Of a stretch of 8,261 bases of DNA, positions 1 through 6,609 are shown one piece after another (position 1 is the stretch's first letter; every line of letters starts with the position of its first letter). The stretch comes from Devosiaceae bacterium (lineage in GTDB: Bacteria; Pseudomonadota; Alphaproteobacteria; Rhizobiales; Devosiaceae), in contig JAKISW010000060.1 of the NCBI GenBank assembly GCA_021648375.1, positions 1 to 8,261 of the forward strand, given 5' to 3'. Both the position numbers and the translations under genes were made by a program. The notes under the pieces were generated by a model, which did not search any database, was not told the DNA's origin, and was given only the letters and a program-made list of their open reading frames with translations.

Positions 1-390
1 ATGAAAATGGCTCTGGAAACTGTTGATCTTCCGGTAGATTACATCAATCCCCACGCTACCTCCACTCCGGTTGGTGATGAGAAGGAAATTGAGGCTATTC
101 GCGCGGTTTTTGGCAATGAGGATAAATGCCCGCCCTTTTCGGCAACCAAATCTCTAACCGGCCATTCCCTTGGTGCTACCGGGGTTTGGGAATGCATTTT
201 TTCTCTTTTGATGATGCGCGAGCGTTTTATTTGCAAGAGCGCCAACATTTTTGAAATTGATCCAATGTTTGCCGATATGCCGATTGTTCGCGAGCGCATG
301 GATAATGTGGATCTTGGGGTTGTGCTTTCCAACTCGTTTGGCTTTGGCGGCACCAACGCGACCCTGGTATTCAAACATCCTGACGCCTGA
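1..390 (+). CDS. fabB: Beta-ketoacyl-ACP synthase I (FabB), C-terminal part
   Basis: This is the last 129 codons of a condensing enzyme that extends acyl-ACP with malonyl-ACP in cytosolic type II fatty acid synthesis; FabB is the member needed for unsaturated chains. The thiolase-fold C-terminal half is visible: the first active-site histidine in HATSTPVGD (H18 of the fragment), the conserved lysine in SATK (K50), the second histidine in TGHSLGA (H55), and the glycine-rich SNSFGFGGTNA end (110-120). The nucleophilic cysteine lies upstream, outside the window. The family is about 400 residues long, and the opening MKMAL matches an internal FabB segment, so the ATG at base 1 is not the real start. 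FabB is preferred over FabF because of the NPHATSTPVGD and NSFGFGGTNATLVF wording. It is convergent with the moeB-like gene. In Hyphomicrobiales fabB usually follows fabA; that part is not visible here. Confidence 0.92.
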   Translation: MKMALETVDLPVDYINPHATSTPVGDEKEIEAIRAVFGNEDKCPPFSATKSLTGHSLGATGVWECIFSLLMMRERFICKSANIFEIDPMFADMPIVRERMDNVDLGVVLSNSFGFGGTNATLVFKHPDA

Positions 391-403
391 CACCCTTCGG
401 GTG
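391..403 (+). other. GC-rich hairpin directly after the fabB stop
   Basis: CACCC-TTC-GGGTG forms a perfect five-base-pair stem that begins at the first base after the fabB TGA. No T-run follows (the next bases are gagccatcttt), so it is not a canonical intrinsic terminator. It could protect the 3' end of the mRNA or mark a weak termination site. The function is inferred from position only. Confidence 0.4.
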
Positions 404-462
404 GAGCCATCTTTGAGTACTGTGCTAAACAGTTTTAAGAATTTTCAATTGTGCGCAACCAA

Positions 463-496
463 GCAGCACAAGTGCTGCCGGCCAATAATTTGGCCG
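463..496. repeat. Two abutting perfect inverted repeats between convergent genes
   Basis: Positions 463-478 read GCAGCAC-AA-GTGCTGC (seven-base arms, two-base centre). Directly adjoining, positions 479-496 read CGGCCAA-TAAT-TTGGCCG (seven-base arms, four-base loop). Both lie in the convergent gap between fabB and the moeB-like gene. Neither strand shows a T-run after the stems, so a standard Rho-independent terminator is not supported. A bidirectional transcription barrier, an mRNA 3'-end stabiliser or one copy of a dispersed palindromic element are possible. No second copy occurs in the window that I can see. Confidence 0.55.
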
Positions 497-553
497 CCCC
501 CGCGGAGCCGTGAGCTTTAAGCGAACTGGCGCGAGCCGCGAGACAGATAAAAC

Positions 554-1303
554 TCACTCCACCCGCTGATATTTTAGCTCGCTAAATCTGGCTGCCCGTC
601 CATCATATAACAACAGGCGGCCAATTAATGGTTCGCCCTCACCCGAGATGATTTTGATCACCTCCATAGCCATTAATGTGCCAATTATTCCGGTGGTTGC
701 ACCAATTATGCCGTTGACTTCACAGCCCGGCAAATCGTCATCATCTGGGATTTGCGGATATAGGCAGGAAAATTTTGGAGCCGGTTTTCCATTTTGCTCC
801 ATTAAATGTGGGGCAAATACGCTGACCTGCCCGTCAAACATGGAAACTGCGCCGGAAACGAGAACTTTTTGGGTTTCTTCGCAGGCATTGGCGATCATTA
901 GTCGGGTTGAAAACCTGTCGGTTCCATCCACAATTATATCGTGCTCAACGATGATTTTTTCGGCGTTTTCATCATTTAGTTTGTGGTCAAAAATCTGCAC
1001 TTCTATTTCAGAGTTCAGGTTCTTTGCGAATTGGGCAGCACTTGCGGCTTTGTTTACACCAAGGTCGCCGGTTGTATGTACGATCTGACGCTGTAAGTTC
1101 GAAATCTCCACCAGATCATGATCAATAATGCTGATATGGCCAACACCCGCCGCTGCCAGATAGGCAATTACCGGGCTGCCAAGACCCCCGGCACCCACCA
1201 CAAGCACTTTTGAGTGTTTGAGTTTTTTCTGTCCGGCGGCCCCAAATCCTTTTAAGATCAGATGTCGGGAATATCGTTTGGTTTCTGAAATGCTTAAGGT
1301 CAT
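554..1303 (-). CDS. moeB: MoeB/ThiF/HesA-family adenylyltransferase lacking the zinc cysteines
   Basis: This 249-residue protein belongs to the E1-like family that adenylates the C-terminal glycine of a small sulfur-carrier protein (MoaD for molybdopterin, ThiS for thiazole) in the cytosol. Visible features are the N-terminal RYSRHLIL helix (10-17), the Rossmann ATP loop GAGGLG (37-42), IDHD (60-63), SNLQRQ (68-73), the lysine in GVNKAA (K85) and VDGTD (125-129). The cysteine in PGCEVNG (C194) aligns with the conserved cysteine of E. coli MoeB's LTCVEAG. The zinc-binding pairs of MoeB are missing: CYRC is reduced to FSC (only C180), and the protein ends at LKYQRVE before the usual C-terminal CxxC. 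It is the last gene of the minus-strand cluster, 17 bases after the secreted-protein gene, with no clear Shine-Dalgarno sequence. The family is certain; MoaD as partner is inferred, since ThiS is also possible. Confidence 0.83.
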   Translation of the reverse strand: MTLSISETKRYSRHLILKGFGAAGQKKLKHSKVLVVGAGGLGSPVIAYLAAAGVGHISIIDHDLVEISNLQRQIVHTTGDLGVNKAASAAQFAKNLNSEIEVQIFDHKLNDENAEKIIVEHDIIVDGTDRFSTRLMIANACEETQKVLVSGAVSMFDGQVSVFAPHLMEQNGKPAPKFSCLYPQIPDDDDLPGCEVNGIIGATTGIIGTLMAMEVIKIISGEGEPLIGRLLLYDGRAARFSELKYQRVE

Positions 1304-1320
1304 GCAGATATTTTCAATTA

Positions 1321-2073
1321 TTAGTTTAGTGGGATTGCCAGATAATGGCGCAAAAATTCATCTTCATCTGCAACATTCACAGAAATCACTGCAACGCCGT
1401 TTGCTATATCTTTTGCACCATATGGCAAAATAATTGCTGCAATTGTATACTTAAACGGGCAATCGCGTGAACGGGGCAACACTTCGTCCCGGTAAATTTC
1501 TGCACTATTTTCAGCGTTTAAGGACAGGTTTTTGAGCGAAAGAGAAACCCCCAACGGGTACGAAAAAAATGTTGAGTTGATAAATTTATCGCACTGTGCC
1601 GCCGCTTCGGTCTTAAAGCTCTCAAGGCTTAATTCGTAATCTGTAGAGGGGGCGGGTTCGCTTGTAATATTTTGTGCGTTGGCAATTGAAAACTTTAATC
1701 GGTCGCTGGCAACGCCCGGCTGCCTATTTCCGATCATGGCGGCGATATAGGCGGGCTGGTTTATCTTTAAGCTTTGTAAAACCGTATCCGCAGCTTGCCG
1801 TGCCTGTTCGCGAATTGTGGATATGGATTGTTCGCCAATATTTGCCCGATAAATAATTGGCGTTCCAACCACCTGGGAAATTTCGGCAAGATCAATCACA
1901 TATATTTTGGAATAGGCTTCCCCGCTCGCCTCATTTACCAGGTATTCTTCATAGGAAAAAAACCGACCCTCACCAGAATATCCGATTGGATTGAATTGGG
2001 TATTTTGGCCTGCCAGCGCCGAAAGGGAAAGCAGGCTGATTAACATTGCCAATATCAACGATATGATCCGCAT
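1321..2073 (-). CDS. Predicted secreted protein, DUF2259 type
   Basis: This 250-residue protein has a clear Sec signal peptide: a charged start (MR), a hydrophobic core at about 3-18, and an ALA|GQ cleavage site after residue 21. The mature part should therefore be periplasmic. It resembles the DUF2259 family of predicted secreted proteins by the block NPIGYSGEGRFFSYEEY (28-44), the strand YSKIYVIDL (54-62) and the late block with LPRSRDCPFKYTIAA (199-213). I recall this family mainly from Alphaproteobacteria, with no known function. Two cysteines (C161, C205) could form a disulfide. No catalytic motif is recognised. The start is supported by a TAGG Shine-Dalgarno-like sequence eight bases upstream that overlaps the dut stop codon, which suggests translational coupling to dut. 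It lies in the ubiE-ubiB-dut-moeB run. The family assignment is from memory of its sequence pattern. Confidence 0.72.
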   Translation of the reverse strand: MRIISLILAMLISLLSLSALAGQNTQFNPIGYSGEGRFFSYEEYLVNEASGEAYSKIYVIDLAEISQVVGTPIIYRANIGEQSISTIREQARQAADTVLQSLKINQPAYIAAMIGNRQPGVASDRLKFSIANAQNITSEPAPSTDYELSLESFKTEAAAQCDKFINSTFFSYPLGVSLSLKNLSLNAENSAEIYRDEVLPRSRDCPFKYTIAAIILPYGAKDIANGVAVISVNVADEDEFLRHYLAIPLN

Positions 2074-2081
2074 TTATTTAC

Positions 2082-2525
2082 CTAACCGGTTGAACCAAAA
2101 CCGCCTTTTCCGCGCTGTGTGTCGTCAATATTTTCCACCTCAATAAAATTTGCTTTTGCAACCGCAGCGATCACCATCTGGGCAATTCGCATTCCCCGTT
2201 TAACATAAAAATCCTCTTTCCCCATATTGATCAAAAGGACTTTAATTTCCCCCCGATAATCCGCATCAATTGTTCCTGGAGAATTTAAAACACTTATACC
2301 ATGTTTTAAGGCCAGACCGGAGCGCGGGCGGATTTGCGCTTCATACCCTTTTGGCAAAGCCATTGAAAACCCGGCAGGGATCAGGGCGCGCTCACCTGCG
2401 CCAATTGATATGGTTTCTTCCATGTCAATCGCTGCACAAATATCAAACCCGGCTGCCTGCTCGCTTTGATATTTAACTTCAAGGCCTCTTCCATGTTCCA
2501 GCCAGCGGACTTTTACATTGCACAT
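2082..2525 (-). CDS. dut: dUTP diphosphatase (dUTPase)
   Basis: This enzyme hydrolyses dUTP to dUMP and pyrophosphate, keeping uracil out of DNA and supplying dUMP for thymidylate synthesis. At 147 residues it has the normal length of the trimeric dUTPase. All five family motifs are present: AAGFDICAA (24-32), PRSGLA (67-72), NSPGTIDADYRGE (81-93) with the water-activating D87 and the uracil-stacking Y90, GMRIAQMV (111-118), and the glycine-rich tail RGKGGFGSTG (138-147). The ATG lies five bases after the ubiB stop, and the gene ends eight bases before the secreted-protein start, so co-transcription is very likely. The ribosome site is weak and lies within the ubiB end, which points to translational coupling. 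In many alphaproteobacteria coaBC precedes dut; here it is absent. Confidence 0.96.
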   Translation of the reverse strand: MCNVKVRWLEHGRGLEVKYQSEQAAGFDICAAIDMEETISIGAGERALIPAGFSMALPKGYEAQIRPRSGLALKHGISVLNSPGTIDADYRGEIKVLLINMGKEDFYVKRGMRIAQMVIAAVAKANFIEVENIDDTQRGKGGFGSTG

Positions 2526-2530
2526 TTAAA

Positions 2531-4063
2531 TTACCAAACCCGCCATAGTAATAAAACCAACAATGCCAGCACTGTTACAATAATGATTTTGCTCCAGCGG
2601 CCGTTTTTTCCCTGCTGGCGCTTAATTTCTGTCTCGTGGATTTCAAGGAGTGAATTGGCGCGCTCAACTATTTCAGGGATTTTTTGGGCCGCACTTAAAA
2701 ATACTTTTATTTGCTCGCCAGCATCTTCAATCCTGCCTTTTGGGCCGGCCTTTTCTTTTATCCAGTCCCCAACAATCGGCTCGGCAATGCTCCAGATATC
2801 CATGTTTGGATCGAGCATGCGGCCAACCCCCTCGACCAGTGCCATATTTTTTTGCAACAGGATCAATTCCGGTCGCGCCGCCATGTCAAACAATTCGGTG
2901 ACTTTTAATAATTGCCCAAAAACCTGCGCCATGGAAATATCGTTGGCCTTGCGCCCGTGCATGGGTTCGCCCACCATTCTAAGGGCCAGCGCAAATTCTT
3001 CCACCGATTGGGATTTTGGCACATATCCAATATCAAAATGCAATTGGGCAATTCGCTTGTAATTTCTGGTGATAAAGCCATAAAGAATTTCGGCCAGAAA
3101 TCGCTGTTCCTTGGCCCCGATCCGGCCCATAATTCCAAAATCAACCGCCAGAATGCCACCGGTTTTAGGGTCGGCAAACAGATTGCCCGGATGCATATCG
3201 GCATGAAACAGGCCATCGCGAATGGCATGACGTAAAAAATTCTGCATCAGGTTGGATGCCAGTTTTTTCCTGTCGATCCCGGCCTTGTCCAGCTCATCAG
3301 TTTTATTCAGGGCAATGCCATCAATCCATGAGGTGGCCAAAACCCTTTGTGCCGTATGTTCCCAATTGACATCAGGAATTTCAAATCCGCTGTCGTCTTT
3401 GATATTTTCGCCAAATTCAGAAATTGAAGCGGCTTCAAACCTCAAATCAAGCTCAAGTTTTGCCGATCGCTCTAATATCCCAACAATGGCTACCGGTCGC
3501 AACCGCCTTAAGTCCGGCAAAAATCTTTCGCCAAGCCTTGCCGCCACAAAAAAACTTTCAATATCTTTTCTGAAACGTTCCTCAATTCCCGGGCGCAGCA
3601 GTTTTATGGCAATAGTTTGCCTGTCGCCATTTTCATCCACCAGATAACATTTGTGCACCTGAGCGATGGAAGCAGCAGCAATTGGCGGGGATATATTTTT
3701 TAGGTCTTTTGCCTTCTCGCCCAGCGCTTTTGAAAGCATATCGGGCACTTTTTTTTCATCAAACGGCTCCATTGCGTCATGGAGAGAGCCAAGATCAAGG
3801 GCAATATTCGCCCCTACAATATCGGGGCGGGTGGCCAGGGTCTGACCAAATTTCACATAGGTCGGCCCCAATCGGTGCAATGCTTTGCTGAGACGATCAA
3901 CCCGGCCGGTTTTTCTAACCGAGCGGCGCTCAAACATCCGTATTAATGACAAGCCAAAGCGTGCGCCGGGTTTAAGCCCCTCACTGTTAATCAGTGAGAA
4001 AGCCCCCTCGCGGGAAAGCACAAATCCGGCGCGCAGCAACCGCCAATAAGCTGAAATTCCCAT
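2531..4063 (-). CDS. ubiB: Ubiquinone biosynthesis regulatory ATPase/kinase-like protein UbiB
   Basis: This 510-residue protein is a member of the UbiB/ABC1/ADCK family, atypical kinase-like ATPases required for ubiquinone synthesis at the inner membrane. The family marks are in order: the KxGQ motif KFGQ (71-74), the alanine-rich loop AAASIAQVH (129-137) that replaces the P-loop, the ATP-site lysine in IAIK (K154), the catalytic HADMHPGN (287-294) and the metal-binding DFG (308-310). The C-terminus (about 492-510, IIIVTVLALLVLLLW) is a strongly hydrophobic membrane anchor; a second C-terminal helix is not obvious. Length is normal. It starts 11 bases after ubiE, with a GGCGGTGG ribosome site in the gap, so the two quinone genes are clearly one unit. 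The exact biochemical activity is debated in the family: ATPase activity is shown, protein kinase activity is not firmly shown. Confidence 0.95.
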   Translation of the reverse strand: MGISAYWRLLRAGFVLSREGAFSLINSEGLKPGARFGLSLIRMFERRSVRKTGRVDRLSKALHRLGPTYVKFGQTLATRPDIVGANIALDLGSLHDAMEPFDEKKVPDMLSKALGEKAKDLKNISPPIAAASIAQVHKCYLVDENGDRQTIAIKLLRPGIEERFRKDIESFFVAARLGERFLPDLRRLRPVAIVGILERSAKLELDLRFEAASISEFGENIKDDSGFEIPDVNWEHTAQRVLATSWIDGIALNKTDELDKAGIDRKKLASNLMQNFLRHAIRDGLFHADMHPGNLFADPKTGGILAVDFGIMGRIGAKEQRFLAEILYGFITRNYKRIAQLHFDIGYVPKSQSVEEFALALRMVGEPMHGRKANDISMAQVFGQLLKVTELFDMAARPELILLQKNMALVEGVGRMLDPNMDIWSIAEPIVGDWIKEKAGPKGRIEDAGEQIKVFLSAAQKIPEIVERANSLLEIHETEIKRQQGKNGRWSKIIIVTVLALLVLLLWRVW

Positions 4064-4074
4064 TTTCCACCGCC

Positions 4075-4842
4075 TCAGATTTTAATGCCGCAATGAATAG
4101 CGGCAATATTGCCGCTAAGCGGTGTGTGGGTGACCCGTTTAAATCCGGCTTCTTCTATAATGGATGAGAATTTTTCAGGGTTTGGAAACTGGCGAATGCT
4201 TTCAACCAGATATGTATAGGGATCAGCATTGCCGGTGACTACTTTGCCGATTTTGGGAATGACATTTGTTGAAAAACTGTCATAAATTTCACTCAAAATC
4301 GGCACGTCGGGCTGGGAAAATTCCAGACATAAAAATTTGCCCCCACGCTTTAATACCCGGTAGGCCTCTTTCAATGCCAAATCAATCTGGGGCACATTTC
4401 TGATCCCGACCGCGATAGTGTAGGCGTTAAAGCTATTATCCTCAAACGGTAAATCCTGAGCATCAGCGCGCACAAATTCAGCCGTACCACTAAATCGCCA
4501 GTTTTTTTCGCGGCTCACCCCCTCGTTGAGCATTTCCTGATTGATATCTGAAATCACCACTTGCGCATATCCGTGGGAGGCATTGACGATGCGCTCGCCA
4601 ATATCTCCACTCCCCCCGGCCATATCCAGCACGCGATAGGGGCGGGTTCCGCTTCGCGGAGGATTGAGTTTTGCCACCAGAGCATCTTTCCATAAACGAT
4701 GCACTCCGGCGCTCATTAGATCGTTCATCAGGTCATAGCGCGAGGCCACCCCGTCAAAAACCTCATTGACCAGGCCCTGCTTTTCTTCCATGGGCACCTG
4801 TTTGGCGCCAAAATGGGTGGTTTGTTGTTTTTCGCTCATCAT
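4075..4842 (-). CDS. ubiE: Ubiquinone/menaquinone C-methyltransferase UbiE
   Basis: This 255-residue class I SAM methyltransferase performs the C-methylation step of ubiquinone synthesis, and in organisms that make menaquinone it also methylates demethylmenaquinol. Visible marks are the family N-terminal block VFDGVASRYDLMNDLMSAG (28-46), the SAM loop VLDMAGGSGD (71-80), the acidic end of the second strand in ISDIN (D99), ADAQDLPF (126-133), the family block AVGIRNV (144-150) and CLEFSQP (172-178). Length is normal for the family. The gene begins with two ATG codons in a row (4842 and 4839); I use the outer one, but no Shine-Dalgarno sequence discriminates between them. It is the first gene of the minus-strand run and is divergent from mutM. 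No menaquinone genes are in the window, so a ubiquinone role is the simplest reading. Confidence 0.96.
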   Translation of the reverse strand: MMSEKQQTTHFGAKQVPMEEKQGLVNEVFDGVASRYDLMNDLMSAGVHRLWKDALVAKLNPPRSGTRPYRVLDMAGGSGDIGERIVNASHGYAQVVISDINQEMLNEGVSREKNWRFSGTAEFVRADAQDLPFEDNSFNAYTIAVGIRNVPQIDLALKEAYRVLKRGGKFLCLEFSQPDVPILSEIYDSFSTNVIPKIGKVVTGNADPYTYLVESIRQFPNPEKFSSIIEEAGFKRVTHTPLSGNIAAIHCGIKI

Positions 4843-4870
4843 CAGGGTCTTTTATTAAAAGGTTTTCGGG

Positions 4871-4900
4871 TTGAATATTTTTGTATTCATTTAATTATAT
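4871..4900 (+). promoter_or_regulatory. Candidate mutM promoter
   Basis: TTGAAT (4871-4876) and TTATAT (4895-4900) are separated by 18 bases and point toward mutM, whose ATG is 70 bases further on. The -35 box fits the sigma70 consensus better than the -10 box. It lies in the 127-base AT-rich divergent gap and overlaps the candidate ubiE -10 box. Chance occurrence in such AT-rich DNA is quite possible. Confidence 0.3.
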
Positions 4901-4919
4901 TAGCGCGAACCAATATCAA
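4894..4919 (-). promoter_or_regulatory. Candidate ubiE operon promoter
   Basis: On the minus strand TTGATA (4914-4919) is followed by a perfect TATAAT (4894-4899), about 50 bases before the ubiE start. The spacer is only 14 bases, below the usual 16-18, so the -10 box may work with a different upstream element. Position and the perfect -10 box are the support. Confidence 0.3.
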
Positions 4920-4969
4920 GTGATAGGGCTGTTGAACCTGCTTTTTTTCCCTTATGCCGGATAAGTAAA

Positions 4970-5851
4970 ATGCCCGAATTGCCCGAAGTTGAAACCATCA
5001 AACGTGGCCTGTCCCCTTATTTGATCAACGCCCGCATTAAAAAACTGATCTTAAGACGCAAAAACCTGCGCTTTGATTTCCCTGAGAATTTTGCAGAACA
5101 AGTATCCGGGACCGATATTATCAATGTTTCAAGGCGCGCTAAATATTTGCTGCTTGAACTTTCTAACGGAAAAACCCTGCTTTCTCATCTCGGCATGACC
5201 GGCAATTACCGGTTTTTTAATCCCCCAAAACCAAATGAGTTTGAAAAACACGATCATGTGGTGTTTGAGCTGACCTCACCCAATGCCCCGGCTCCTTTTC
5301 TGGTCTATTCAGATCCGCGTCGGTTTGGATTTATGGATATGTTTGAAGATGCTGAGGATTGTAAATTTTTAAAACATCTGGGCCCGGAGCCTTTAGGCAA
5401 TCATTTAAACGCTTCATTATTGGCATCTGGGTTTGCCAACAGGCGCGCTCCGGTAAAAACGGTTCTTCTGGATCAAAAAGTGCTGGCAGGTCTGGGCAAT
5501 ATATATGTCTGTGAAGCGCTATTTCGTGCTAAAATTCACCCCGCGGCGCCTGCCAATACCCTAAGTGGAGAAAATGGTGTGCCCGGTTCTAAAAACACAA
5601 AAAATGATACCCGGCTGACCCCCTTGGCCATTCATATTCGTCAGGTGCTGGAAGAGGCTCTGGACGCCGGTGGATCAACCTTAAAGGATTATAAGTCGGT
5701 AGAAGGTGAAAGCGGGTATTTTCAGCATAGTTTTGATGTTTATGGGCGCGCTGATGAAAATTGCAGAACACCCGATTGCGACGGGGTTATTGAGCGCATA
5801 GTGCAGGCGGGGCGTTCGAGCTTTTTTTGCCCACGCTGTCAGGCCATATAA
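4970..5851 (+). CDS. mutM: Formamidopyrimidine-DNA glycosylase (MutM/Fpg)
   Basis: This base-excision repair enzyme removes 8-oxoguanine and formamidopyrimidines and cleaves the abasic strand. The N-terminus MPELPEVE carries the catalytic proline P2 (nucleophile after Met removal) and E3. K58 in SRRAK is the conserved catalytic lysine. M76 (HLGMTG) and R118-F119 (DPRRFG) match the residues that fill the space left by the flipped base. The helix-two-turns-helix region ends in GLGNIY (174-179). The C-terminal zinc finger has C265, C270, C287 and C290 with R282 at the phosphate-binding turn. The first cysteine pair is spaced C-x4-C, not C-x2-C as in E. coli. At 293 residues it is slightly long because of a Gly/Asn-rich insert at about 197-214. 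The ATG is fixed by the need for Pro at position 2, and GGA lies eight bases upstream. It is divergent from ubiE. Confidence 0.97.
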   Translation: MPELPEVETIKRGLSPYLINARIKKLILRRKNLRFDFPENFAEQVSGTDIINVSRRAKYLLLELSNGKTLLSHLGMTGNYRFFNPPKPNEFEKHDHVVFELTSPNAPAPFLVYSDPRRFGFMDMFEDAEDCKFLKHLGPEPLGNHLNASLLASGFANRRAPVKTVLLDQKVLAGLGNIYVCEALFRAKIHPAAPANTLSGENGVPGSKNTKNDTRLTPLAIHIRQVLEEALDAGGSTLKDYKSVEGESGYFQHSFDVYGRADENCRTPDCDGVIERIVQAGRSSFFCPRCQAI

Positions 5852-5891
5852 CCATTAATGTAACCATCTTTTTTTAATCAAACGAATTTTG

Positions 5892-5920
5892 TTGACGCTT
5901 GCTCTATTGCTGACTATAAA
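5892..5920 (+). promoter_or_regulatory. Strong sigma70-type promoter of rpsT
   Basis: TTGACG (5892-5897), a spacer of exactly 17 bases, then TATAAA (5915-5920). Each box differs from consensus at one position. Transcription should begin near 5927, giving rpsT a leader of about 110 bases. The promoter starts 40 bases after the mutM stop, so rpsT is probably transcribed largely on its own, as expected for a ribosomal protein. Confidence 0.7.
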
Positions 5921-5933
5921 CCCAAAAATTCAA

Positions 5934-6029
5934 ACGGATATTGTCCGTCTCTTTTCTATTTCACCTTGGCCCGTAGTAAATCCTTTATCTGGGTTTTGTC
6001 TTCGGTGTTCAAAAGAAGCCAAAAAGGCT
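5934..6029 (+). other. rpsT mRNA leader with two small hairpins
   Basis: The leader between the predicted transcription start and rpsT contains ACGGA-TATTG-TCCGT (5934-5948) near its 5' end and AGCC-AAAAA-GGCT (6017-6029) just before the start codon. The second hairpin includes the AAGG ribosome site (6024-6027), so it could modulate translation. S20 is known to control its own synthesis in E. coli. A similar control here is inference; both stems are short, four to five pairs. Confidence 0.3.
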
Positions 6030-6036
6030 AGAATTA

Positions 6037-6303
6037 ATGGCTAATACATCTTCGGCAAAAAAAGCCGTTAGAAAAATTGCTACTCGTACCGAAGTTAACA
6101 AATCCCGCCGCTCGCGCATGCGCACTTTTTTGCGCAAGGTTGAGGAGGCAATAACTTCTGGCAATCAAGAAGAAGCCAACGCTGCCCTGCGCGCTGCTGA
6201 ACCTGAAATTCATCGCGCCGCAACCCGTGGCATCCTGCATCGCAAGACCGCGTCCCGCAAAGTTTCCAGATTGAGCAAACGCGTAAACGCCATTTCTTCT
6301 TAA
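6037..6303 (+). CDS. rpsT: 30S ribosomal protein S20
   Basis: This 88-residue, strongly basic protein binds 16S rRNA early in assembly of the small subunit. The N-terminus MANTSSAKKAVRK, the basic RRSRMRTF stretch (25-32), the middle SGNQEEANAALRAAEPEIHRAA and the C-terminal KTASRKVSRLSKRVNAI are typical of bacterial S20, and the length is normal. The ATG at 6037 is preceded by AAGG nine bases upstream. The gene has its own promoter and is closed by an intrinsic terminator, so it is a monocistronic unit between mutM and dnaA. In several rhizobia an enoyl-CoA hydratase gene lies near here; none is present in this window. Confidence 0.97.
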   Translation: MANTSSAKKAVRKIATRTEVNKSRRSRMRTFLRKVEEAITSGNQEEANAALRAAEPEIHRAATRGILHRKTASRKVSRLSKRVNAISS

Positions 6304-6344
6304 AAGCATCCAGGGTTAATTTTCTCTGGTAATAAAAATTATTG

Positions 6345-6380
6345 AGGCCTGCCGGAATTTCGGCGGGCCTTTTTGTTTGA
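6345..6380 (+). terminator. Intrinsic terminator of rpsT
   Basis: AGGCCTGCCG (6345-6354), loop GAATTT, CGGCGGGCCT (6361-6370): ten pairs with one G-U, ending in TTTTTG at 6370-6375. The stem is GC-rich and the T-tract is on the correct side, 41 bases after the rpsT stop. This should isolate dnaA from rpsT transcription. Confidence 0.88.
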
Positions 6381-6567
6381 TTGGCTTGTTTCATCGGCCC
6401 CAATTTATATCTATTAAATTTTTTCTGCTCTTGCCCCTGGGTAAAATTTTATGAAAATTGGTTTTTTTCTTGGAGTCTCAGCCACTTAAATGTTTTGCTT
6501 GGATTGTCCCTTCTGGGACCGCAAAAAGTACAATTAGAGTCAAGCCCCATTTAGCAGTTTTAGCTGG

Positions 6568-6596
6568 TTGATCAAAAAATTTCTCCCCCCTATTAT
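6568..6596 (+). promoter_or_regulatory. Candidate promoter upstream of dnaA
   Basis: TTGATC (6568-6573), a 17-base spacer, then TATTAT (6591-6596, five of six consensus bases). It points toward dnaA and lies after the rpsT terminator. Transcription from near 6603 would give dnaA a leader of about 500 bases that includes the tandem repeat. I saw no better sigma70-like pair nearer to dnaA. Confidence 0.4.
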
Positions 6597-6609
6597 AGCT
6601 TTGTCAGGC

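Noticed and set aside
39..410. A 123-codon minus-strand frame antisense to fabB.
   Set aside because: FabB active-site motifs on the + strand account fully for this DNA.
2466..3062. A 198-codon + frame antisense to ubiB.
   Set aside because: ubiB on the minus strand has every family motif across this stretch; the antisense frame has no ribosome site and no recognisable domain.
6381..6409. TTGGCT with TTTATA 17 bases later as a promoter just after the rpsT terminator.
   Set aside because: Weaker than the pair at 6568-6596 and embedded in very AT-rich DNA. No gene or structured RNA follows at once.
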